A stretch of DNA of 64,000 bases, taken from contig MVRE01000006.1 in NCBI GenBank assembly GCA_002067895.1, forward strand, positions 248,001-312,000, in the 5' to 3' direction. This DNA is from Methanoregula sp. PtaU1.Bin051. Its GTDB lineage: Archaea > Halobacteriota > Methanomicrobia > Methanomicrobiales > Methanospirillaceae. Both the position numbers and the translations under genes were made by a program. Every line of letters begins with the position of its first letter. Position 1 is the stretch's first letter. Positions 14,743-23,319 of this stretch are shown here, one piece after another. The notes beneath the pieces were generated by a model. It saw only the letters and a list, made by a program, of their open reading frames with translations, was not told the origin of the DNA and searched no databases.

Positions 14743-16920
14743 ATGGAAATTCCGACACTGGTAATAGGAACCGGCAGAGGCGGAATCAGTATTGTCCAGA
14801 CCTATGCCGAGATGGTGAATGAACTTAAGATCAAGGATTACTATCAGTTCATTGCGATTGATTCGAGCACCAAGGATCTCGATGCTATCATCAAGCGGGG
14901 ATATTCCATCAATGCGGTCAATATCAGCGAAGAAGGGTATGCTGTCCCGAACCTGATACCCCAGTGCCAGTACCTGTATGACGGTATCGAACCCAAAGGT
15001 GTTGGGGCAATCCGTGATCGTGTCTATGCCCGGTTCCTGCTCGACCTGAATATGGATAAGGTCGACGGTGCCATAACGGACGCGATGGCAAAAATGCTGA
15101 CCGTATGGCAGCAGACGAAAGGGAGCAAGACCAAAGAAGCATTGATATGGGTCGTCCATACGCTTGGCGGAGGGACGGGGAGCGGGTCGTTCCCGACCCT
15201 TATTGCAAAGGTCCGCCAGTTATCTGACGGGATATTGAAAGAAAGCGGCATGAAGCCGTTCATCTTTTGTATTGGAATCCTTCCGTCGGCAACAAACATC
15301 AATGACATCAGCACAGCAAAATTCGACAAGAAGTACACCGCAAACTCCTACGCCGCACTCCGGGAAATAAAAAAGCTCCATACAGCAAAAGATCTCACCA
15401 TTGTCCCGTTCAACCCGGCACGCAGGCCAAAAAAAGAGATACCGGTAAAAAGCCGGCCGTTCGACCGGTATTTCCTCTTTGGCATCAACGAAGACCTGCT
15501 TGCAAGGATGAAGGATGATAAGGATGATAGGGCTGACGAGGTCGAAGAGTATCTTGACGGGGTTAACAAAACGATCGCGTACACGATGCTGTACCTGCCG
15601 CACTATCCCGGCGGCCTTGAAAACATGTGGCATAACCAGAAGGACCGGCCGTTTACGATTTTCGGTGAGAGCGAGCTGACGATCCCTCTCGAAGATATGC
15701 GGAAATACGCACAGGAAAACGACACTCTTGGAAAAGCTCCGGATCCTGAGAAAAAGAAGAGGCTGGACTCCGTTGCAGAGACACTGGCAAAAAGTCCGAC
15801 CGATGATCTGAACGAATCCAGAATTGAAGAGGACTGTCTCTCCATCGCGCAGAGCGAACGGCTGCGCTGCCTCAAATATTTTGTCGGCCAGGTGCAGCAT
15901 GAGTTTGACAAGGAGCTGACAAGAGTCGAAATCCAGTTCAGTGATAATATCCTGCGTCTGGGGGAGTCATTAAAACGCCTTGACTGGGCAGCGGCCGGCA
16001 TGCAGAATTTCGATAACCAGAATATTGAAGACAAATACCGGCAGATTGTAAGGGTCGTCAAAAACCGGATTGAAGATAACCAGAAGTTCATCGACAGCCC
16101 GTTCCAAACGCCGAGAATCTTTGAACGGAAAAAGCGGTCGGACCAGAATGAGAAGAACAGTAAAAAGCTCCGGGAACTCGAAATCCAGTATGACCGGTTC
16201 ATCAAGATACGTGCATTGAAAAAATACATTGACACAAGCCTTGGCAAGAAACTTGTTGATGTCGCCGGCATCCAGGACTTTGGAGCCGGAAATATTGCAG
16301 GCCATATCCGTAAAAGAGAGGCCAGGCTTGAACTGCTCGGAAACCACTTAATCGACAGCGGGATTGGCAGGGTCATAAGGCTTGGCGTTCCCGAAGACAA
16401 GGTGACACGACTCACTCTGGAAGATCCCGGTGGAATCAGGATATCGGAAATTAATTCCATGGCAAAATTTATCGGGACAATGGGCATTGAGAATGCAAAG
16501 GTCGAGTCGTTGATCAAAAACAGGATCGATCTCGCCTCCAACTATACAATAAAAGTTGCGGTCGGATTAACACCCGGGGCAGAGACCGGTTTTACTGCCC
16601 AAGACGAGCTGGTCGTTGTCAACCATGAGAACAATGATCAGATCCTCAAGCGGTTCAGCAACCTGATGAGCCAGTGGAATCTGGGGCAGATCCGAATTGA
16701 CGGGTTTGACAACGGGCGTCTGGTGTTCATGCCATTCCAGGTCGGAGTGGAACTTGAACAGACGAAGGATTTCGTATACCGGGAAAACGAGTACCAGAAT
16801 GGCGAACTGGCAAAGATCATCGGGATAGATAATATCGGTATCATCTTTGCCCACCCGGAATGGTTCCCGGAAGATGAGGTAGTGCGGCGGGCTTATCCGA
16901 AGATTTTTTCTGCGAAATAA
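14743..16920 (+). CDS. Large FtsZ/tubulin-superfamily GTPase-like protein (tubulin_2 type)
   Basis: 725 residues from ATG 14743, preceded by gaggaggt at 14729-14736. The N-terminal GTPase domain shows TLVIGTGRGGISIVQTY (5-21) and the tubulin signature HTLGGGTGSGSFPTLI (139-154), with FIAIDSS at 37-42 and CIGILPSATN further on. It is about twice the size of FtsZ; the second half is Lys/Glu-rich helical (e.g. FERKKRSDQNEKNSKKLREL) and then mixed alpha/beta. The size and lack of the FtsZ C-terminal tail separate it from cell-division FtsZ and CetZ. It matches the FtsZ-like families described by comparative genomics as possible membrane-remodelling GTPases. It forms an operon with the membrane coiled-coil gene just upstream. 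Filament formation and nucleotide use are untested. Confidence 0.75.
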   Translation: MEIPTLVIGTGRGGISIVQTYAEMVNELKIKDYYQFIAIDSSTKDLDAIIKRGYSINAVNISEEGYAVPNLIPQCQYLYDGIEPKGVGAIRDRVYARFLLDLNMDKVDGAITDAMAKMLTVWQQTKGSKTKEALIWVVHTLGGGTGSGSFPTLIAKVRQLSDGILKESGMKPFIFCIGILPSATNINDISTAKFDKKYTANSYAALREIKKLHTAKDLTIVPFNPARRPKKEIPVKSRPFDRYFLFGINEDLLARMKDDKDDRADEVEEYLDGVNKTIAYTMLYLPHYPGGLENMWHNQKDRPFTIFGESELTIPLEDMRKYAQENDTLGKAPDPEKKKRLDSVAETLAKSPTDDLNESRIEEDCLSIAQSERLRCLKYFVGQVQHEFDKELTRVEIQFSDNILRLGESLKRLDWAAAGMQNFDNQNIEDKYRQIVRVVKNRIEDNQKFIDSPFQTPRIFERKKRSDQNEKNSKKLRELEIQYDRFIKIRALKKYIDTSLGKKLVDVAGIQDFGAGNIAGHIRKREARLELLGNHLIDSGIGRVIRLGVPEDKVTRLTLEDPGGIRISEINSMAKFIGTMGIENAKVESLIKNRIDLASNYTIKVAVGLTPGAETGFTAQDELVVVNHENNDQILKRFSNLMSQWNLGQIRIDGFDNGRLVFMPFQVGVELEQTKDFVYRENEYQNGELAKIIGIDNIGIIFAHPEWFPEDEVVRRAYPKIFSAK

Positions 16921-16941
16921 CGGGAAGATTGGGCCATACAG

Positions 16942-17044
16942 TTATGATGGCCCGAATCCCCGGTACAACCCCGCTTCTCGCGCCCAGTCAACGGCCTGCT
17001 GGTACTCGCTGGAAGTGATCCTTTGCCACAGCTCGCCAATCATA
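16942..17044 (-). pseudogene. 3' fragment of a second radical SAM (PflA-like) gene
   Basis: Read on the minus strand it encodes WQRITSSEYQQAVDWAREAG then LYRGFGPS and a stop. The intact protein at 20026-20967 ends RRRITSGEYRQAVDWAREAG then LYRGFGTE. The DNA is also nearly identical (ccggtacaaccccgcttctc is shared). Upstream sequence is unrelated, so only the last ~30 codons remain. A second fragment of the same gene lies at 18440-18512, with the MFS transporter gene between. Confidence 0.85.
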
Positions 17045-17087
17045 CACCTTCTTCATCACCGGGAACGATTCTTTCTTTGAAAACATC

Positions 17088-18350
17088 ATGCAGGACCGCC
17101 GGCCGGAGAAACTTTTGGGGATGCCCCCGGAGAAGGGGAGGTGGGCGCTCGTTGTCGCAGGCCTGATCATCAACCTCTGCCTCGGGGCCGTGTACTCGTG
17201 GAGCGTGTTCGTGCAGCCGCTCACCGGTTATTTTACCGGAAGTCTCGGCCAGGCCGTGACCGTGAACGACATGCTGATGCCGTACTCGGTGATCCTCGCG
17301 GTCTTTGCGGTGACGATGGCGCTGACCGGGACGTTTGTCGAGACCCATGGCCCCCGGAATGTCACAGTCGCCGGCTGCGTGCTGACCGGACTCGGCTGGC
17401 TGCTCGCGTCGCTGGCCTCGTCGGCTGCGATGCTGTCCCTCATGTACGGCGTTGTCGGGGGCATCGGGATCGGGATCGCGTACGGGGCCACGGTCGCGGT
17501 TGCGGCCCGCTGGTTCCCGGACCGGCGGGGGCTCGCGGTCGGGCTGACGGTGTTCGGCGTCGGGTTCTCGGCCGTTGCCACCGCAAACCTTGCCGGGTAC
17601 CTCATCGCCGCGTACGGCGTCATGAATACGTTCCGGATCTTCGGCCTCGGGATCATCATCGTAACCGTCCCCCTTGCGCTCCCGCTCGCGTTCCCGCCGG
17701 CGGGATGGAGGCCTGCCGGCTGGAACCCTCCCGTGCCGGGAGAAGGCGGGCACGCGATGTGCGAGTGCAACCGGAGAGAGATGGTAAAGTCCCCGGCGTT
17801 CTACGGCCTCTGGGCCTGTTACTTCATCGGGTGCACCGCGGGGCTGATGGCGGTCTCCATCTCCCAGCCGGTCGGGACCGAGGTTGTGCATGTCGGCACC
17901 GGCCTTGCGACCGTGCTCGTCGGGTTCTTTGCAGTCTTCAACGGGAGCGGCCGGCCGGGCTTCGGTGTCCTCACCGACCGGCTCAACCCAAAAAACACCG
18001 CGATGATATCATTCGTCCTGATAGCCCTTGCCGCCCTCCTGATGTGGCAGGTGCCGGCAGTCCCGGTCTACATCATCGCTTTTGCCGTGCTCTGGGGCTG
18101 CCTTGGGGGTTGGCTTGCCATCGCGCCGACAGCCACGGCACATTATTTCGGGACGTGCGATTACCCGCGGTGCTACGGCCTGGTCTTCCTTGCCTTCGGT
18201 GCGGGAGCGATCGCCGGCCCGCAGCTCGCCGGGTTCATTCGGACAACGACCGGGAATTATCTCGGGGTGTTCCCGTACGTGCTCGCCCTCGCTGTCATCG
18301 GTTTTTTCATCGCATTCGTCCTGATGAAACCGCCAAAACAGAAATCCTGA
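17088..18350 (+). CDS. MFS transporter, oxalate/formate antiporter (OFA)-like family
   Basis: 420 residues with 12 predicted TM helices. The start (PEKGRWALVVAGLIINLCLGAVYSWSVF) and the motif GAVYSWSVFVQPL are typical of the OFA family. A central cytoplasmic loop with CECNRREMVKSPAFYGLWACYF links the two halves, again a family feature. Substrate could be formate, oxalate or another small carboxylate; family members are diverse. The gene is more G+C-rich than its neighbours and lies exactly between two pieces of a broken radical SAM gene, so it appears to have been inserted. The ATG 17088 choice is supported by the family N terminus; no clear Shine-Dalgarno is seen. Confidence 0.85.
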   Translation: MQDRRPEKLLGMPPEKGRWALVVAGLIINLCLGAVYSWSVFVQPLTGYFTGSLGQAVTVNDMLMPYSVILAVFAVTMALTGTFVETHGPRNVTVAGCVLTGLGWLLASLASSAAMLSLMYGVVGGIGIGIAYGATVAVAARWFPDRRGLAVGLTVFGVGFSAVATANLAGYLIAAYGVMNTFRIFGLGIIIVTVPLALPLAFPPAGWRPAGWNPPVPGEGGHAMCECNRREMVKSPAFYGLWACYFIGCTAGLMAVSISQPVGTEVVHVGTGLATVLVGFFAVFNGSGRPGFGVLTDRLNPKNTAMISFVLIALAALLMWQVPAVPVYIIAFAVLWGCLGGWLAIAPTATAHYFGTCDYPRCYGLVFLAFGAGAIAGPQLAGFIRTTTGNYLGVFPYVLALAVIGFFIAFVLMKPPKQKS

Positions 18351-18439
18351 TATTTCCTGCCGGGGCGCACAATCGTATTATTGATAAATGTGATGCGAGC
18401 TTTCTCATGAACTGCACGTGAAGACTCATACGCCCGGTC

Positions 18440-18512
18440 ATGTTCGAGTATCCTTACGGATGCCGGCGAGGTTGCCGGGCAGGACGAGGTGTCGGATCAT
18501 CAGGCTGCCTTT
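18440..18512 (-). pseudogene. Internal fragment of the broken radical SAM gene
   Basis: The minus strand reads GSLMIRHLVLPGNLAGIRKD, matching RGLIIRHLVLPGGLAGTREV in the intact paralogue at 20026-20967. In the intact gene this segment and the C-terminal one at 16942-17044 are about 40 codons apart; here they are separated by about 1.4 kb holding the MFS gene. No other part of the gene is visible. The remaining bases of 18351-18584 show nothing else. Confidence 0.75.
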
Positions 18513-18584
18513 TTTTCAAAACGCCGTAACGCTCTCGGTGCCAGTCACCCGCATGCGAAGGAAGGGGAAGGAGGAACGCCCGTT

Positions 18585-19193
18585 TCAGCCCGCCTTCCGT
18601 TCCATCACGATCGCCGCAAGCCTCCTCGCCTCGGCAGCCCGCTTCCCCACAGACTGATCCTCCTGCTCAAACAACGGATCGATCTTGTCCCGGATACTCC
18701 AGCGCTCTGAACCGTCATCGCCCATCGACAACCATGCGGACAACCTGTACAGGCACAGCTCAGAATCCTTACGTTTTTTAATCCGGATGAAGAGCCGGGC
18801 GGTCGTCCGGTCAGGTATAGCCATGACGGTGTCCTCGCAGACTTTTGTCAGCAGGCAGATCTTCTCCTCCATCCAGCGGGATGAAAGCGCTTTCTCGTTG
18901 CATGCTGCGAGATAATCGATCGTAAGCGAATCCTTTCCCTGAAAATTTTCGACCATCCCGATCACCTGGATCTCAAGGACCAAAAACGCCTCCCCTTCCA
19001 GGATCCCCCGCCGCGCCTCTTCCTCGGTCCGCTCCGTAATCTCCGGCCGGTATTTTATCTCAGTTACTTCCTCAAATGGTTTCTTTGGCAACCGTTTCAC
19101 TCCGTTCTTTCTGGTAAGAATCTGTATATTACCGTACACGTGCCGCATCATCAGGCATTGCATCAGGATTGCCGTACACCCCTCGGCCCGCAT
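18585..19193 (-). CDS. Hypothetical protein
   Basis: A 202-residue frame rich in charged residues, with no family I recognise. The likely core is from VYGNIQILTRKNGVKRLPKKPFEEVTEIKYRPE to the end; the first 18 residues (RAEGCTAILMQCLMMRH) may be untranslated, since Met15 or Met16 are alternative starts. It has a hydrophobic strand pattern (EAFLVLEIQVIGMVENF, ARLFIRIKKRKDSELCLYRL) compatible with an alpha/beta domain, and a Lys/Arg/Ala-rich tail. It diverges from the VapBC operon. Coding nature is likely from residue balance but not proven. Confidence 0.5.
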   Translation of the reverse strand: MRAEGCTAILMQCLMMRHVYGNIQILTRKNGVKRLPKKPFEEVTEIKYRPEITERTEEEARRGILEGEAFLVLEIQVIGMVENFQGKDSLTIDYLAACNEKALSSRWMEEKICLLTKVCEDTVMAIPDRTTARLFIRIKKRKDSELCLYRLSAWLSMGDDGSERWSIRDKIDPLFEQEDQSVGKRAAEARRLAAIVMERKAG

Positions 19194-19228
19194 CAGGCTG
19201 CGAACAGAGATCCTCGCGCCCGGATCTT

Positions 19229-19250
19229 ATTTATAATCTATAGCGCTATA
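19229..19250 (+). promoter_or_regulatory. vapBC promoter with palindromic operator
   Basis: A TATA-like ttatttataatc overlaps the 12-bp perfect palindrome TATAGCGCTATA at 19239-19250, 13 bases before the antitoxin ATG at 19264. VapB-type antitoxins bind palindromes in their own promoters, so this is the likely autoregulatory site. Confidence 0.55.
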
Positions 19251-19263
19251 AGTTATAGCAGGT

Positions 19264-19587
19264 ATGCAGCAGAACGCAACAAAGCACGGAAAGAGCCGCC
19301 GGATTCAGGTAAAGAAAACCGGTATTAATCTCCCGGCCGGGGCGGGATCGGGCCGGGGATCCGGGAAGGAGCGCGGCCGGCACAAGACCTCGATCCAGGT
19401 CTCGGGGATGACCAAACTGGATCTTGACCGGGTAAAGACCGAGGCACGCACGGAAACGTACGAGGAGGCGATCCGGTTCTTACTTGAGGAACGCAAGAAG
19501 CACCGCCCCAAAACCTTCGGGCTCCTTGCCGGCACGCCGTCATTTGTGCGGGACGAGGAGGGGGATTCCTATCGGATACGTCATTGA
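19264..19587 (+). CDS. VapB-like antitoxin
   Basis: 107 residues. The N-terminal half is very basic and glycine-rich (QNATKHGKSRRIQVKKTG, GAGSGRGSGKERGRHK), followed by a region like a ribbon-helix-helix unit: TSIQVSGMTKLDLDRVKTEA and TYEEAIRFLLEERKKH. A C-terminal tail would wrap the toxin. The stop (19585-19587) lies inside the start region of the PIN-domain gene, so translation is coupled. The long basic N terminus is unusual for VapB; a later start is possible but no better ATG follows. Family call is based on RHH-like pattern and on the neighbouring toxin. Confidence 0.6.
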   Translation: MQQNATKHGKSRRIQVKKTGINLPAGAGSGRGSGKERGRHKTSIQVSGMTKLDLDRVKTEARTETYEEAIRFLLEERKKHRPKTFGLLAGTPSFVRDEEGDSYRIRH

Positions 19588-19942
19588 CACGTGGGTCTGG
19601 GTGGAATACTGGCGGGGAAATGAAGCGATGAAACAGTGGGTCGAGAACAAATCCCCGCTCGTTACCTCAGCGATCACGCTTACGGAAGTTGTACGGTTTT
19701 TTATTGCAGGAGGGCAGGACGAGGCAACCATCCGGATATGTCTTGATGACATCCGCGCAAAAAGCTCCGTCATTCCGCTGGACGAGGAGATCGCGGTCGC
19801 TGCAGGACGCCTGAAAAAAAGGGAGGTTGCCGGCATCGCCGACGCAATCATCCTTGCCACGGCACGCAGCGGGGATCACAAGGTTGTGACCGGTGATCCG
19901 CATTTCCGAAAAATCCGTGACGCCGTGTATGTCGGTCCCTGA
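19544..19942 (+). CDS. VapC-like PIN-domain toxin RNase
   Basis: PIN-domain protein of about 125-132 residues. Acidic metal ligands are visible in YVIDTWVWVEYW (Asp), TLTEVVRFF (Glu), IADAIILATA (Asp) and VVTGDPHFRKI (Asp). VapC toxins cut tRNA or rRNA. The family normally starts right before YVIDT, but no ATG is there; TTG 19544 would add seven residues more than usual, and gaggagggg at 19556-19564 sits at good spacing from an ATC codon at 19571, hinting at a rare start. It overlaps the antitoxin gene by about 40 bases. Confidence 0.8.
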   Translation: MCGTRRGIPIGYVIDTWVWVEYWRGNEAMKQWVENKSPLVTSAITLTEVVRFFIAGGQDEATIRICLDDIRAKSSVIPLDEEIAVAAGRLKKREVAGIADAIILATARSGDHKVVTGDPHFRKIRDAVYVGP

Positions 19943-20025
19943 ATCATAAGGCCGGCAAAAAACCGATACGGGAAATTGACAGCCCTGCAATAATTTCCAA
20001 ACCCTTTTCCATCGGCTGATCCGCC

Positions 20026-20967
20026 TCATTCCGTCCCAAACCCCCGGTACAACCCCGCTTCTCGCGCCCAGTCAACAGCCTGCCGGTACTCGCCTGATGT
20101 AATCCTCCGCCGCAGTTCCCGGTACGCAGGATTCTTGGAAGAGATTTCCATCGCGTGCCACATAGGCCGGTACTGGGCCATGACATTAACGTAAGAGTCC
20201 GATGAAAGCTCCGAAGCGATGAACTGCATGACCTCGCGGGTGCCCGCAAGTCCTCCAGGCAGCACGAGGTGCCGGATGATCAGGCCGCGGGCTGCGATGC
20301 CGTCAATCACGAGAAGGTCGCCCACCTGCCGGTGCATCTCCTTGAGCGCCGCCCGGTTAATGTCCACGTAGTCCGGCGCGTGGGAGAGATCGAACGCAAT
20401 CGCATTGCTGCCGTACTTGGCATCGGGCATGTAGATGTCGAAGATGCCGTCAAGGAGTTTCAGGGTGTCGACCGAGTCGTAGCCGCCGGTGTTGTAGACG
20501 AGCGGGACGGAGAGCCCCTTCTCCGCTGCGATCACGAGCGCAGCGAGGATCTGGGGGACGACGTGCGATGGCGTTACGAAGTTGATGTTGTGGCAGCCCC
20601 GGCGCTCCAGCGAGAGCATCATTCCCGCAAGCTCGTCCGCGGCCACCTCCTGCCCGTCGCCGCACTGGCTGATGTCGGCGTTCTGGCAGAAGATGCACGC
20701 CATGTTGCAGTGCGAAAAAAAGATCGTGCCCGACCCGCCACACCCGACCAGCTCCGGCTCCTCGCCGTAGTGCGGGCCGGTGCTCGCGACCTGCGCCCGG
20801 GCGCCGGTCCGGCAGAACCCTTTCTCATCGCGTGTCCTGTCAACCCGGCACTGCCGTGGGCAGACCGTGCACTCCGAAAGGAGCTCTGCGGCAGCATCCG
20901 CTCTCCGTTCAAGTTCCCCGCTTGCAAGAAGGGCGCGATAGGACGGATAGGTCATTTTCTGGATCAT
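20026..20967 (-). CDS. Radical SAM protein, pyruvate formate-lyase activase-like
   Basis: About 313 residues from Met at 20967 (or 20955). The cluster-binding CNMACIFC motif (Cys 87, 91, 94) marks a radical SAM enzyme; ahead of it is a second Cys set, CTVCPRQCRV...GFCRTG, found in the PflA-like/YggW-like family of archaeal and anaerobic bacterial activases. NTGGYDSVDTLKLLDGIFDIYMPDAKY and RHLVLPGGLAGT are further family motifs. The substrate is unknown; the family includes glycyl-radical activases and enzymes linked to AmmeMemoRadiSam proteins. Two fragments of a second copy lie at 16942-17044 and 18440-18512. The gene is expressed toward the vapC end. Confidence 0.85.
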   Translation of the reverse strand: MIQKMTYPSYRALLASGELERRADAAAELLSECTVCPRQCRVDRTRDEKGFCRTGARAQVASTGPHYGEEPELVGCGGSGTIFFSHCNMACIFCQNADISQCGDGQEVAADELAGMMLSLERRGCHNINFVTPSHVVPQILAALVIAAEKGLSVPLVYNTGGYDSVDTLKLLDGIFDIYMPDAKYGSNAIAFDLSHAPDYVDINRAALKEMHRQVGDLLVIDGIAARGLIIRHLVLPGGLAGTREVMQFIASELSSDSYVNVMAQYRPMWHAMEISSKNPAYRELRRRITSGEYRQAVDWAREAGLYRGFGTE

Positions 20968-21167
20968 GGTATGGGTGAGTGAGGATAGAGCGCCGGAGGG
21001 CATGAAGGTTGTTTGGGATTTTTCTGTTCGTATTTTTTTCAACATACGAAGATAGACTTACGAAAGCTCCCCGCCTCAGGGCCTCTCTGAGGCACGGCGG
21101 GGCGGACAAGGGAGTTCATGTTAAAACGGATTTCCACAGATATCGCATCGCGGGGGATGCCCACGCG

Positions 21168-21260
21168 GAGGGGGTGGAGTCCGAGTGGTTCATCAGAACC
21201 ACGAGGATGAGAAGAACTCATCAGAGTTCTTCGAACCGAAGGCGGAACCCCCAAGAGAGT
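21168..21260 (+). repeat. Interspersed repeat copy, pairs with 576-665
   Basis: Plus-strand counterpart of the element at 576-665, sharing the blocks ggttcatcagaa, acgaggatgagaagaactc, atcag, gttcttcga and ccccaagag. It lies in the 20968-21315 gap between the radical SAM and ThiI genes, both read leftward. A 100-codon frame across it (21009-21311) is explained by the repeat and is not called as a gene. Confidence 0.7.
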
Positions 21261-21315
21261 AAAAAACATCTAAGAAAAATGATTGCATCTGTCTTTTTGC
21301 TAATGCTCTGAATAA

Positions 21316-22494
21316 TTACTCTAAGATCGCACCGTCTTTCGCCTTTACGATCTCAGTATTTTCAACGGCCCCGTCAACAATCTCCCGGATCTTAATCTTC
21401 TCCTCGAACTCAGTAATCTCCGAAAGGTCAGCCGCAGTCGCCGGCATCTTCGGCACGGCCCGGCAGGCAAGATCGCCGGGGTGCGCATCGAACGTCCCGA
21501 TATATCGGGCGATGTCGATTGTCTCCTGCTTGTCATAGGTGATGAGCGGGCGGAGCACGGGGACGTCGGCGGCCGGGTCGATCACGGCGAGGTTTGCAAG
21601 CGTCTGGGACGCGACCTGACCGAGGCTCTCGCCGGTGACAAGCGCGAGGGCGTGCTGCTGCCGCACAAGATCGCTTCCCGCCATCATCATGAACCGCTTG
21701 CAGATCACGCACCGGTCCCTCGGCAGAACCCTTGTCTCCTCCATCGCATCGTAGAGCGGCTCGCTGTTGATAACGAGCAGGGGGAGCACAAAACCGCGAC
21801 ACCAGAGCGATAGCTTCTTGTGGTTTTCGATCGCGGCCGCCCGGACGTCTGGCCCAGCCCATCTCCCGGCGTCCATGTGGATGTGGGTCACCTCGCTCCC
21901 GCGCTTCATCATCAGCCATGAGGCGACCGGCGAATCGATGCCGGAGGACAGGAGCACGCATGCCCGCCCCTGCGTGCCGAGCGGCAGGCCGCCGGGCGCC
22001 GGGATCCTGCGATCGTACACGAACCCTCCGAAGTCGCGGGCCTCAATAAAGATCTCGTAGTCCGGGTGGTCAAGGTCGACGCGGACACCGCTGATACTGT
22101 CATATACGGCTCTGCCTATCACCTCCCCCATCTGCTGGCTTGTAAACCCGGAGACCCCCTGCCTCTTCGCACGGACGGCAAAACTCATGCCGGGTTGAAG
22201 CTTCTCTCCCGCCATCATGACCGCAGCTTTACTCAGATCATCCAGACGATTGCCGGTCCGTGCCGCCACACCCACGTCCACAACCCCGAAAATGCGGGAC
22301 ACGACCGACGCGATCCTCTCCGGCTCCTCGCCAAGCACCAGCATCCGCCCCCGGTTCAGGTCGAACGTGTGGGAGAGCCCCTCCGAATCGAGAGCCTTTT
22401 TTATGTTACGTGAAAGAAGCCCGATGAAATGACGCTTGACCGGCTCGCTTTTTAAGAAAAGTTCGCCATACCGCACGAGCACGCAGGTCTCCAT
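21316..22494 (-). CDS. thiI: tRNA 4-thiouridine synthase / ThiI-like sulfurtransferase
   Basis: 392 residues from ATG 22494 (ETCVLVRYGELFLKSEPVKRHF, the standard ThiI start). Residues about 1-60 form the ferredoxin-like domain, 60-165 the THUMP RNA-binding domain (ISGVRVDLDHPDYEIFIEA), and from 175 the PP-loop adenylating domain with LLSSGIDSPVASWLMMKRG. The C-terminal rhodanese domain of E. coli ThiI is absent, as in many archaea, where the sulfur donor differs. It activates U8 of tRNA for thiolation and may act in thiazole synthesis. An upstream extension in the frame is not used because the ATG at 22494 fits the family. Confidence 0.95.
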   Translation of the reverse strand: METCVLVRYGELFLKSEPVKRHFIGLLSRNIKKALDSEGLSHTFDLNRGRMLVLGEEPERIASVVSRIFGVVDVGVAARTGNRLDDLSKAAVMMAGEKLQPGMSFAVRAKRQGVSGFTSQQMGEVIGRAVYDSISGVRVDLDHPDYEIFIEARDFGGFVYDRRIPAPGGLPLGTQGRACVLLSSGIDSPVASWLMMKRGSEVTHIHMDAGRWAGPDVRAAAIENHKKLSLWCRGFVLPLLVINSEPLYDAMEETRVLPRDRCVICKRFMMMAGSDLVRQQHALALVTGESLGQVASQTLANLAVIDPAADVPVLRPLITYDKQETIDIARYIGTFDAHPGDLACRAVPKMPATAADLSEITEFEEKIKIREIVDGAVENTEIVKAKDGAILE

Positions 22495-22659
22495 TTTCAA
22501 AAGCCTCTTATTATCCGCCCAGCCCGGCAACCGTGAAAAACGGTTGCAGGTGCCGGCATCGTCCAAGAGTCATTGGCCTTCCGCTCTCATAACGTTTCGC
22601 GGGAAGCGGGATGGAAAAAAATCCCCCTTTACGCCGGAAAAAAGGAAAATGATTTAATC

Positions 22660-23319
22660 ATGACAGAAGGAATGTGTACTAAAATGGCGAAGAAAGCAGC
22701 AAAAAAGGCGGCGGAAGAACAACCGCTGAAGTTGTTCTATATATTCTACAATCAGGAACGGTGGGACAACTGGCTTAATTCCATGAAGGACGCGAGCTTC
22801 GAGGTCGATCCCAAGGCCGATGAAATGCCCGAGGGTTTCCGGATCCTTGACAGTTTCTCGGTCGATATAACCATCGAGGTCTTAAAGATCATCAAGCTCT
22901 TCCAGAACAGGCGTTTTTCAAAGGAAGAGGCGCTTGACCGGCTCGGCAAGGTCGAACTGATCATCATGTCCGCGCCGCCTGAAGGTGACTTGAAGGAGAT
23001 TGTCGAGATCCTCCAGCTCCAGAAACTTGTCCTGTTCGCCTCGTGCCGGAAATATATCGAAGGAGCCTATGACAAGGACATAAAAGTGCTCGTCAAGAAG
23101 GGCAAGGACCTCCTTGATACGGACATGGAGGGAGCGCTCGACTGTGCAGCGCAGGTCGGCGCGGCCGTGCTCGGCGGGGCATCCTGCTGCAGCAAGTACG
23201 TAAAGGATGATCTTGAAAACCCCACGCTCTTTGACGAGTGGCTGATCGAGTGCGAGCGGATGAGCGACGCGATCGCTTCTTTAAAGAACTTTGACGAGAC
23301 TGTCGGGGACGAGGATTGA
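22660..23319 (+). CDS. DUF2150-family protein
   Basis: 219 residues from ATG 22660, or 211 from ATG 22684 (agaagga lies upstream of the latter). After a lysine/alanine-rich start (AKKAAKKAAEEQ), the conserved body LFYIFYNQERWDNWLNSMKD, FEVDPKADEMPEGFRILDSF and VDITIEVLKIIKLFQNRRFS corresponds to the methanogen/euryarchaeal DUF2150 family. Helical C-terminal part with CAAQVGAAVLGGASCCSKYV. Function unknown. Its stop overlaps the TTG start of the next gene, so the two are translationally coupled. Confidence 0.75.
   Translation: MTEGMCTKMAKKAAKKAAEEQPLKLFYIFYNQERWDNWLNSMKDASFEVDPKADEMPEGFRILDSFSVDITIEVLKIIKLFQNRRFSKEEALDRLGKVELIIMSAPPEGDLKEIVEILQLQKLVLFASCRKYIEGAYDKDIKVLVKKGKDLLDTDMEGALDCAAQVGAAVLGGASCCSKYVKDDLENPTLFDEWLIECERMSDAIASLKNFDETVGDED

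Noticed and set aside
14930-14950. gaagaagggtatg string in the tubulin-like gene that resembles the CRISPR repeat end
   Set aside because: Only about ten bases match, it encodes conserved EEGYA, and no neighbouring copy is in register.
15603-16541. 312-codon minus frame inside the tubulin-like gene
   Set aside because: Ser/Arg/Leu-rich shadow of a well-supported plus-strand gene.
17040-18421. Long overlapping frames (283, 426 and 180 codons) in the MFS gene
   Set aside because: High G+C content leaves stop-free shadow frames; the residues are Arg/Pro-rich and lack any fold, while the MFS frame has 12 TM helices.
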